DNA of 12,473 nucleotides from Bacteroidales bacterium UBA3764 (GTDB lineage: Bacteria > Bacteroidota > Bacteroidia > Bacteroidales > UBA932): contig DFFY01000010.1 of assembly GCA_002371115.1 (NCBI GenBank), positions 1 to 12,473 on the forward strand, written 5' to 3'. The notes under the pieces are model-generated. The model saw only the letters and a list, made by a program, of their open reading frames with translations. It was not told where the DNA came from and did no database searches. Position numbers and translations under genes: made by a program. Position 1 is the stretch's first letter, and the number at the start of each line of letters is the position of its first letter. Positions 7,006 to 12,473 of this stretch are shown here, one piece after another.

Positions 7006-8529
7006 TTATTCAGTTGCGGCTTCTAATTTCTTCATCATGCTGAACATAAAGACAGCGGAGATGACACATACGGAAAGGAATACGGTCCACACCACCCACA
7101 GCGGGAGCGAACCCCAAAGGTGACCGCCCACCTGCACCAGGAAGTTGCCCAGGGCCGTGGCTACAAACCACATGCCCATCATCATGCCTTTGTACTTGGG
7201 TGGAGCCACCTTGGAGACGAAGGAAATGCCCATGGGGCTCAGAAGGAGTTCCCCAAAAGTGAGGATAAGATATATGCTGATGAGCCAGTAGGGGGAAACC
7301 AGCGTTTCCGGCATACCGGCTTCGCGCGCAGCCGCTTGTGCATCCGGAGTATTGAGGCCAATGGAGGCAAAAGCCATGAGGCCGAAGGCGATGGCCGCCA
7401 CCAACATTCCGTAGGCAATTTTGCGCGGTGCAGACGGCTCTTTCCCTTTCTTGGCAAGTGCCCCGAAAATGGCCATGGAAACCGGCGTAAGGGCCACTAC
7501 GTAGAACGGGTTGAAGTGTTGGAAGATGGGAGCGCTGATGGCGATTTCTCCGGTCAGGCGGTTGTACTGCCACACTAGGTAGGCGCACGCAAGGGCTACA
7601 ACACCCACGCCAATCCATTTGCCGCTCTGGCTGCTTTCTTTGTCGAAAATGGAGAAGAGGGCATAGACGATGGCGATGACGGCTACCAGATTCCATACGT
7701 CAAAAGGCATGGCGGCAATGCCGGAAGCGCTTCTTTCCGTAAATTCATCGGCAAAGTAGGTGAGGGTGAGACCATTCTGGTGGAAACTCATCCAGAAGAA
7801 GATAACCACGGCGAACACCAGGAAGAGGGCCACCATGCGTTTTTTGGTCTGTTCCGGCGTGAGGGTGTCCACTACCTGGGCCTTTTCTCCCTTGGCATGA
7901 CCGCCTTCAACATGCTTGAACCAGCTGCGGAAAGCATAATAGATGGCGATGGAAACAATCAGTGAAACGCATGCCACGGCGAAGGAAAAGTGATAGGCGG
8001 CATTCCCGTCAAAACCCAGGCCGATGGCCCATTCGCGGATTTTAATGGCTGCAGTGGGTGCGAAGAGGGCGCCGATATTGATGGCCATATAGAACAGGGA
8101 GAAGCCGGAGTCACGTTTGGCCGCATATGCGGGATCGTTGTAAAGGTCTCCTACCATGACCTGCAGGTTTCCTTTGAACAGGCCGGTTCCGAAGCCGATG
8201 AGAAGCAGGGCGGCCAGCATGGCTGCCAGGGCTACGGTCCCGCTGCCCAGGGGAACACTGAGCAGGAGGTATCCCAGGAACATGATGATGATGCCGGAGG
8301 TGACCATTTTCCCGAAGCCGAATTTGTCGGCCAGGATGCCGCCAATGAGGGGAAAGAAATACACCAGCATGAGGAAAGAGCTGTAAATGGTTCCGGCAGT
8401 ACCTGCGGAAAGGCCGAAGTTGGCCCTGAGGAACAGGGCGAATACGGCAATCATGGTGTAGTAGCCAAAGCGCTCGCCGGTGTTGGCGAGGGCCAGGGCG
8501 AATAAACCTTTGGGTTGTCCTTTGAACAT
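7006..8529 (-). CDS. POT/PTR2-family proton-dependent oligopeptide transporter
   Basis: This 507-residue inner-membrane MFS protein has about 12-14 hydrophobic helices and the POT signatures NTGERFGYY (residues 16-24), FYMAINIG (146-153) and FWMSFHQNG (245-253). It should import di- and tripeptides with protons. Two acidic positions of the usual motifs differ: the first Glu of ExxER is Asn16, and the helix-7 Glu of the FWxxFEQ motif is His250. I chose the ATG at 8527-8529 (MFKGQPKGLF) over an in-frame ATG at 8592 because the extra 21 residues are unlike the family and lie inside the predicted promoter. It is the first gene of a tight four-gene operon with the Zeta-like kinase, tldD and tldE. 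I expect a dipeptide/tripeptide substrate; specificity is not visible. Confidence 0.93.
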   Translation of the reverse strand: MFKGQPKGLFALALANTGERFGYYTMIAVFALFLRANFGLSAGTAGTIYSSFLMLVYFFPLIGGILADKFGFGKMVTSGIIIMFLGYLLLSVPLGSGTVALAAMLAALLLIGFGTGLFKGNLQVMVGDLYNDPAYAAKRDSGFSLFYMAINIGALFAPTAAIKIREWAIGLGFDGNAAYHFSFAVACVSLIVSIAIYYAFRSWFKHVEGGHAKGEKAQVVDTLTPEQTKKRMVALFLVFAVVIFFWMSFHQNGLTLTYFADEFTERSASGIAAMPFDVWNLVAVIAIVYALFSIFDKESSQSGKWIGVGVVALACAYLVWQYNRLTGEIAISAPIFQHFNPFYVVALTPVSMAIFGALAKKGKEPSAPRKIAYGMLVAAIAFGLMAFASIGLNTPDAQAAAREAGMPETLVSPYWLISIYLILTFGELLLSPMGISFVSKVAPPKYKGMMMGMWFVATALGNFLVQVGGHLWGSLPLWVVWTVFLSVCVISAVFMFSMMKKLEAATE

Positions 8530-8561
8530 AGTATAGCGTTTTAGTTTTTGCCTAATCTTTA

Positions 8562-8593
8562 CAAAAATGGCAATTATTTCTGAAAATCCCAAA
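8562..8593 (-). promoter_or_regulatory. Predicted promoter of the transporter-kinase-tldD-tldE operon
   Basis: The minus strand shows TTTG (8590-8593), a 20-nt spacer and CATTTTTG (8562-8569), one mismatch from TAnnTTTG. Transcription would start near 8555, giving a leader of about 26 nt before the ATG at 8529. It supports that start over the one at 8592. Confidence 0.5.
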
Positions 8594-8618
8594 TTAAAGT
8601 ACCCTTACGGGCCTTTGC

Positions 8619-8649
8619 TTGTTTATTTCCGGGGAAATGTGTACTTTTG
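8619..8649 (+). promoter_or_regulatory. Predicted promoter of the lpxL gene cluster
   Basis: TTG (8619-8621), a 20-nt spacer and TACTTTTG (8642-8649) match the Bacteroidetes -33/-7 consensus. Transcription would begin near 8655-8657, only 12-14 nt before ATG 8669, which excludes in-frame upstream starts such as 8567 and 8651. It stands back-to-back with the leftward operon promoter. Confidence 0.65.
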
Positions 8650-8668
8650 TATGATTTGGAATAGCCCT

Positions 8669-9499
8669 ATGAAAAAACTGATTGCATGGTTCCTGCGCAG
8701 TGTGCTCCATTACCGCTCGGCGGTGGTGATGGTGAACTTGAGCCGTAGTTTCCCGCACAAAAGCTATGAGGAGATCCGGCAAATCCACGACCGTTTTTAC
8801 CTGCACCTGGCATCCGTGTTTACCCAGATGCTGTGGTTTGGCACCTGCCGGGGAGCGCGTGGCCGGAAGAAGCTGCGCCGCAGCCACATTGTGGAATTTA
8901 CCAATCCGGAAGAATTCAACCGCCTGTACAACGGTGCGCCCCAACTGATGCTGCTGCAGGCCCATACGGGCAACTGGGAGCTTGTCGGCGGCATCACCAA
9001 TTATTCTTATGGCGAACCGCTGGCCGCCCCGGCAAGTCTTTTTGCCGTCACCTATCTTGGGCTGCATAACGCCTGGGCCAATCGTTTTATGGCCAGAAAC
9101 CGTACCGCCGCCGTGGCGGACCAGGGTTTCCGGGGCTATGTGGAAACCTCCCAGGTACTGCGCTTCGCCCTGGAGAACCGGAACCAGAAATTTGTCTATT
9201 CCTTTATTACGGACCAGTCCCCTTATCTTCCGAGCAATACGCATGTTACGTTCATGCATCAGGATACCGTCACCATGACCGGCGCCGCTAAACTGGCCGC
9301 TAAACTGGACATGGCGGTGGCCTATCTCCGCTTCGAGGAGCGCGAAGACGGCGGCTACTATATGAGCGTGGTCCCTCTCTGTGAGCATGCGAAAGGGGAG
9401 GACCCGCTGGAAATCATGAAAAAGTACTATCAACTGCTGGAGGAGGACCTGGAAAAACAGCCGTGGAACTATCTCTGGACCCATAGAAGATGGAAATGA
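8669..9499 (+). CDS. lpxL: Lipid A biosynthesis acyltransferase (LpxL/HtrB family)
   Basis: This 276-residue protein belongs to the LpxL/LpxM lysophospholipid acyltransferases, which add a secondary acyl chain to the lipid A precursor at the inner face of the cytoplasmic membrane. The catalytic HX4E motif is HTGNWE at residues 99-104; later family motifs are ITDQSP, FMHQDTVTMTGAAKLAAKL and the C-terminal WTHRRWK. The start ATG at 8669 follows a promoter ending near 8656, so upstream in-frame ATGs at 8567 and 8651 are excluded. The family normally has a longer N-terminal membrane helix region; here only about 20 residues precede the conserved NLSRSFPHKSYEEI, so the anchor appears shortened. 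It overlaps the next gene by a few nucleotides. Acyl chain length and position cannot be predicted. Confidence 0.92.
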   Translation: MKKLIAWFLRSVLHYRSAVVMVNLSRSFPHKSYEEIRQIHDRFYLHLASVFTQMLWFGTCRGARGRKKLRRSHIVEFTNPEEFNRLYNGAPQLMLLQAHTGNWELVGGITNYSYGEPLAAPASLFAVTYLGLHNAWANRFMARNRTAAVADQGFRGYVETSQVLRFALENRNQKFVYSFITDQSPYLPSNTHVTFMHQDTVTMTGAAKLAAKLDMAVAYLRFEEREDGGYYMSVVPLCEHAKGEDPLEIMKKYYQLLEEDLEKQPWNYLWTHRRWK

Positions 9500-10488
9500 T
9501 GAAAAGAATATTCGCGGCGGCGGCCCTGCTGCTGCCCCTTTCCCTGCCTGCACAGGAGATTCCCTATGCCCTGCCATCCACATCCATTACGGTGAAGGTG
9601 GAGGTGCGCCAGGAGAGTTTTTTTGCCGGTCCTTATGCGCCCTTTGCCAAACGGATGCTCAACATGTCCGTGCGGGATCAGGACGCCATATCGTCCGAAC
9701 TCACCCGTGTGGAACTGATTCCCAAGGTGGAGGCGGATACGGACACCTGGCTCACCTGTGACCAGGAAAGCGCGGCCCTGCTCTCGCTCAGCGCCCAGGG
9801 TCTGGTGTCGCTTGGCGGCACCGCCGCGCCTGTCTCCTGGCGTTTCCTGCCCATTTTGCGGGCCGATTTTTCCGACAAAGGCCTTACGGTCCCGGAAAAA
9901 GAGGTCATGGAGACCATTTTTAAGGAAATGCCCACGGATACGGGTATGGTAACCATTCCGGTGGAACACAAGATTCTGGTGGAGAAAACCCTGGAAGACA
10001 AAGCCTCCGATGCCGCCGACATGATTCTTCAGGTCCGCAGGGAGCGGCTGAACATTGCCTCCGGCAATACGGATGCCAATTTCTCCGGGGAGTCCCTCAA
10101 GGCGGCCCTGCAGGAACTGGATCGCATCGAAGAAGAATACCTGGCCCTTTTCCGTGGCTATTCCGTGGTCCGCAAAGAGGTGTTCACCTATGAGGTCCTG
10201 CCTTCTCCTTCCGTTCCGCAGCAGTGTTATCTGGTGTTCCGCCTCACGGACGAAGGCCCTGTTACGGAAGGGCTGGAGGGAATTCCGTATTACCTGGAAC
10301 TTCAGGCGGAAGGAACGCTTCCCGAGCCCGACGCCACAGAAAGGAAAAAGGTGAAAGGAATGGTCCGCTACCGCATTCCACAGGTTTGCAAGGTGCGTTT
10401 CACCTGTGACAGCCTGCCCATCCTGCAAACCCGTCTGCCGGTGTATCAGCTGGGTGTAGAGTCCAGCCTGTATATGGTAAGCCGATAA
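9490..10488 (+). CDS. DUF4831-family exported protein
   Basis: This 332-residue protein starts inside the end of lpxL; ATGs at 9490, 9496 and 9499 are all possible, and the second forms an ATGA overlap with the lpxL stop. A signal peptide is clear: basic MKR, hydrophobic AAAALLLPLSLPA, likely cleaved before or just after the Gln at about residue 22. There is no lipobox Cys, so the protein should be soluble in the periplasm or secreted. The mature N-terminus (YALPSTSITVKVEV, then GPYAPFAKRML) resembles the Bacteroidetes DUF4831 family, whose function is unknown. Overlap with lpxL implies co-expression and hints at an envelope role, which is inference only. I see no catalytic motif or repeats. 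Confidence 0.8.
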   Translation: MEMMKRIFAAAALLLPLSLPAQEIPYALPSTSITVKVEVRQESFFAGPYAPFAKRMLNMSVRDQDAISSELTRVELIPKVEADTDTWLTCDQESAALLSLSAQGLVSLGGTAAPVSWRFLPILRADFSDKGLTVPEKEVMETIFKEMPTDTGMVTIPVEHKILVEKTLEDKASDAADMILQVRRERLNIASGNTDANFSGESLKAALQELDRIEEEYLALFRGYSVVRKEVFTYEVLPSPSVPQQCYLVFRLTDEGPVTEGLEGIPYYLELQAEGTLPEPDATERKKVKGMVRYRIPQVCKVRFTCDSLPILQTRLPVYQLGVESSLYMVSR

Positions 10489-10508
10489 TCCAAACACACA
10501 ACAAAGAT

Positions 10509-11969
10509 ATGAGCATCGAAAACTTAGAACCCAAGGTGGTGTGGAAGAATTTCCACGCGCTTACGCAAATCCCGCGTCCTTCCAAGCACGAAGGGAAAGT
10601 GATTGAATATTTGTACAACTGGGGCAAGTCCCATGGCTTTGAGACCATCAAGGACGATACCGGCAACATCATCATCCGTGTCCCTGCCACGCCCGGCATG
10701 GAAAACCGCAAAGGCGTTATCCTCCAGGGCCACATGGACATGGTGCCACAGAAAACGTCGGACAGCGCGCATGACTTCCTCACAGATCCCATCCAGGCCT
10801 ATGTGGACGGCGAATGGGTAACGGCCGACCGCACTACGCTGGGAGCCGACAACGGCATTGGCGTTGCCCTGGGCTTGGCTGCCCTGGAGGACCCTTCCGT
10901 CAAGCACGGCCCGCTGGAGGTTCTGGTTACCTATGACGAGGAAACCGGCATGACGGGCGCCAACTGCCTCAAGCCCGGCGTCCTGAAAGGAGACATTCTC
11001 CTGAACCTGGACTCCGAGGAGGAAGGGGAGCTCTGCGTTGGCTGCGCAGGCGGACTGGACGTATCGGCCAGCTATAAATATTATAAGTATAATACGCCCG
11101 CGGGTATGGATGCTCTCCGTTTCAAGGTGAGTGGTTTACAAGGCGGCCATTCCGGCATGGATATCTCCCTGTACCGCGCCAATGCCAACAAGGTGGCGGC
11201 CCGCATCCTGCTTCCGCTCCTGGAAACGTATGACGCAAAGGTGGTTTCCCTCAGCGGCGGTTCGCTCCGCAACGCCATCCCGTTCGAGTCCGCCGCGGAA
11301 ATTCTCATTCCTGCCGATAAATACGCCGCTGCCCGTGAGGTCATCGTCTCGGTCTTCGACACCGTGAAAAAGGAATATGCGGAGAGCGACCCTTCCGCGC
11401 AGATTGCCATCGAAGACCATATTGCCGTTGCGCCCAAGTTCATCCAGGGCAAGGTCATGCTCCGTGCCGTCAAGGCCATCATTGCCTGCCCGTCCGGCGT
11501 TATCCGTATGAGCCGTTCCATGGAAGGCCTCACCGAAACCTCCATCAACCTTGCCATCGTCCGTACGGAAAATGGCAAGATTACCATCCACTCGCTCATG
11601 CGCAGCGCCGTGGATTCCGCCAAGGCGGACCTTGCCCAGCGCGTACGGTGCATCTTTGAGCTCTCCGGAGCGGACGCCATCACTTTTGCCGGCGGCTATT
11701 CCGGCTGGGCGCCCAAGCTGGACACGCCCGTCAACAAGGTTTGCATGGAGCAGTTTGAGAAAGTGTACGGCCGTCCCATGAAGGTGATGGCTACGCACGG
11801 TGGGCTGGAATGTGCCATCATGGGCGCCAAGTATCCCAATTGGGAGATGGTCTCCATCGGTCCCACCATCAAATATCCGCACAGTCCGGACGAGAAAGTG
11901 CATATTGCCTCCGTAGGCCGTACCTGGGAATACCTGAAGGCAATCCTGGAAAATATTCCGGTCAAGTAA
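10509..11969 (+). CDS. pepD: Aminoacyl-histidine dipeptidase (peptidase D, M20 family)
   Basis: This 486-residue cytosolic zinc dipeptidase hydrolyses Xaa-His and other dipeptides. M20 metal-site residues are all visible: H75 in QGHMDMV with D77, bridging D114 in LGADNGIG, catalytic E144 and ligand E145 in YDEETGMTG, D168 in LLNLDSEEEGEL, and H458 in KYPHSPDE. The lid domain contains GGHSGMDI (H214) and SGGSLRNAIPFE. Length matches PepD (about 485). It begins 20 nt after the DUF4831 stop; I see no promoter match in that gap, so it is probably co-transcribed with lpxL and the DUF4831 gene. It would complete the use of peptides brought in by the divergently transcribed POT transporter. A hairpin follows 14 nt after the stop. 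Confidence 0.96.
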   Translation: MSIENLEPKVVWKNFHALTQIPRPSKHEGKVIEYLYNWGKSHGFETIKDDTGNIIIRVPATPGMENRKGVILQGHMDMVPQKTSDSAHDFLTDPIQAYVDGEWVTADRTTLGADNGIGVALGLAALEDPSVKHGPLEVLVTYDEETGMTGANCLKPGVLKGDILLNLDSEEEGELCVGCAGGLDVSASYKYYKYNTPAGMDALRFKVSGLQGGHSGMDISLYRANANKVAARILLPLLETYDAKVVSLSGGSLRNAIPFESAAEILIPADKYAAAREVIVSVFDTVKKEYAESDPSAQIAIEDHIAVAPKFIQGKVMLRAVKAIIACPSGVIRMSRSMEGLTETSINLAIVRTENGKITIHSLMRSAVDSAKADLAQRVRCIFELSGADAITFAGGYSGWAPKLDTPVNKVCMEQFEKVYGRPMKVMATHGGLECAIMGAKYPNWEMVSIGPTIKYPHSPDEKVHIASVGRTWEYLKAILENIPVK

Positions 11970-11979
11970 AATACCTTTT

Positions 11980-12077
11980 ACAAAAGATGCCGGCGGGTTG
12001 GGGAAGGTCCAGCCTGCCGGCGTCTTGGCACAAGGGGCCATGCGGCGATCGATCAAGTACGCGGCAGACAGCGTGTG
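11980..12077 (-). ncRNA. Candidate small RNA between pepD and rpsF (leftward)
   Basis: A leftward Bacteroidetes-type promoter (12083-12113) would start an RNA near 12077, and a 16-18 bp GC-rich hairpin followed by UUUUGU (ending about 11980) would stop it, giving about 95-100 nt. No sensible short ORF starts and stops within it, and no known RNA family is recognised. The prediction rests only on the promoter-terminator pairing. Confidence 0.3.
11984..12026. terminator. Strong hairpin, possible bidirectional terminator
   Basis: GATGCCGGCGGGTTGG (11986-12001) pairs with CCAGCCTGCCGGCGTC (12009-12024) around the 7-nt loop GGAAGGT, with three G-U wobbles and two further A-U pairs outside. On the plus strand, after pepD, the tail is only TTGGCAC, so termination is doubtful; on the minus strand the stem is followed by TTTTGT, a better intrinsic terminator. 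Confidence 0.65.
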
Positions 12078-12082
12078 CGGGA

Positions 12083-12113
12083 CAAAGATAGGTACGCAGA
12101 CCGCTCTTGTCAA
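12083..12113 (-). promoter_or_regulatory. Leftward promoter opposite the rpsF promoter
   Basis: On the minus strand TTG (12111-12113), a 20-nt spacer and TATCTTTG (12083-12090) match the Bacteroidetes consensus. It stands back-to-back with the rpsF promoter, with 14 bp between the two -33 elements, and no protein gene lies downstream in its direction. Confidence 0.5.
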
Positions 12114-12116
12114 GAG
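12104..12116. promoter_or_regulatory. Inverted repeat over the leftward -33 box
   Basis: CTCTTG-T-CAAGAG is a perfect 6-bp dyad around one base, lying across the leftward -33 element and 11 bp before the rpsF -33. It has the size of an operator half-site pair, but a chance occurrence is possible. Confidence 0.3.
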
Positions 12117-12127
12117 GGTGAAATAAT

Positions 12128-12158
12128 TTTGTTTTTCGCATTAAATTTCGTATATTTG
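12128..12158 (+). promoter_or_regulatory. rpsF promoter
   Basis: TTTG (12128-12131), a 19-nt spacer and TATATTTG (12151-12158) match both elements of the Bacteroidetes housekeeping promoter exactly. Transcription would begin near 12164, giving a leader of about 55 nt before the rpsF ATG. Confidence 0.85.
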
Positions 12159-12163
12159 CAGTC

Positions 12164-12191
12164 CTTTTTGGGCCTTTGTGGCGTCAAAAAG
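12164..12191 (+). promoter_or_regulatory. Hairpin in the rpsF leader
   Basis: CTTTTTG (12164-12170) pairs perfectly with CAAAAAG (12185-12191); inside, G-U and GCC/GGC pairs with one bulged G close a TTTGT loop. It lies at or near the 5' end of the rpsF mRNA. In many bacteria the S6:S18 complex binds such a leader, but the known consensus is not clearly present here. Confidence 0.4.
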
Positions 12192-12219
12192 AATGTAAAA
12201 CATTTATAAACAATTAATT

Positions 12220-12473
12220 ATGGTTAACCAGTACGAAACCGTTTTCATTGCAACTCCCGTTTTGTCTGATGCTCAGATGAAGGAAGCGGTTGCCAAGTAC
12301 GTCAAGCTCATCACCGACAATGGCGGTGAGGTTGTGTACCAGGAGGATTGGGGCCTGCGTCAGCTCGCTTATCCCATCCAGCACAAGACCACAGGTTTTT
12401 ATTACCTGATCGAGTTCAAGGCCGACAGCCAGTTCGTTGCCACCCTCGAAACCCAGTATCACCGTGACGAGCG
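12220..12473 (+). CDS. rpsF: 30S ribosomal protein S6, 5' part
   Basis: The frame opens at ATG 12220 and remains open to the right edge, giving 84 complete codons of a protein that is usually 95-135 residues. The sequence begins MVNQYETVFIATPVLSDAQM and includes GGEVVYQEDWGLRQLAYPI and TGFYYLIEF, the S6 ferredoxin-like core and its RNA/S18-binding region. S6 binds 16S rRNA with S18 on the platform of the 30S subunit. It has an exact-consensus promoter and a short leader with a hairpin. In Bacteroidetes rpsF is normally followed by rpsR and rplI, which would lie beyond the edge. AT-rich sequence just upstream replaces a Shine-Dalgarno, as is common in this phylum. Confidence 0.97.
   Translation, partial: MVNQYETVFIATPVLSDAQMKEAVAKYVKLITDNGGEVVYQEDWGLRQLAYPIQHKTTGFYYLIEFKADSQFVATLETQYHRDE

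Noticed and set aside
8567..8668. Extended lpxL start at 8567
   Set aside because: The 34 extra codons contain the -33/-7 promoter elements and do not resemble the family N-terminus.
8594..9583. 329-aa minus-strand ORF opposite lpxL
   Set aside because: Covers the lpxL promoter and gene; no domain, shadow.
9469..10497. 342-aa minus-strand ORF opposite the DUF4831 gene
   Set aside because: The plus strand has a signal peptide and family resemblance; this strand does not.
11136..12113. 325-aa minus-strand ORF over the pepD 3' half
   Set aside because: Antisense shadow of pepD. The leftward promoter at 12083-12113 lies within its first codons, so it cannot drive this ORF from its proposed start.
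12159..12219. Canonical S6:S18 leader motif
   Set aside because: A hairpin is present, but I could not identify the known bulge consensus, so it is reported only as a candidate structure.

Overview
The window looks like chromosomal DNA of a fairly GC-rich member of the Bacteroidota, probably Bacteroidales. The evidence is protein character (Bacteroidetes-style acyl-CoA carboxyltransferase, DUF4831 protein, POT transporter of the NTGERFGYY type) and promoters of the Bacteroidetes form TTTG/TTG-N19-20-TAnnTTTG rather than sigma70 -35/-10 boxes. GC-rich codon use gives many long antisense shadow ORFs. I see no tRNA, rRNA, CRISPR array, IS transposase or phage gene.

Layout: positions 1-8529 are read leftward and 8669-12473 rightward, with a divergent promoter region (8530-8668) between. 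Leftward, in transcription order: a four-gene cluster of POT-family peptide transporter, Zeta-toxin-like P-loop kinase, TldD metalloprotease and TldE/PmbA, with junctions of 1 nt, a 4-nt ATGA overlap, and 1 nt; then a ~100-bp palindrome of REP-like units; a GT2 glycosyltransferase with its own intrinsic terminator; trkA (K+ uptake regulator) with its own promoter; and the 5' part of a methylmalonyl/propionyl-CoA carboxyltransferase gene (mmdA-like) running off the left edge. Rightward: an LpxL-type lipid A acyltransferase, an overlapping DUF4831 exported protein, PepD aminoacyl-histidine dipeptidase, then the rpsF (ribosomal protein S6) promoter, leader and partial gene at the right edge.

Functions: peptide import (POT), intracellular peptide hydrolysis (PepD) and peptide/protein trimming (TldD/TldE) form a peptide-handling theme; LpxL and the glycosyltransferase concern the envelope; the carboxyltransferase belongs to the succinate/propionate pathway; rpsF starts a ribosomal protein operon.

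Most worth a second look: (1) the POT-kinase-TldD-TldE cluster, which couples a toxin-like kinase with no visible antitoxin to a protease pair known to act on antitoxin and microcin peptides; (2) a REP-like element read in frame inside tldE and a related two-unit palindrome just downstream of that gene; (3) a good leftward promoter back-to-back with the rpsF promoter, followed about 50 nt later by a strong hairpin with a U-run, together outlining a possible unannotated ~100-nt small RNA; (4) a hairpin in the rpsF leader.
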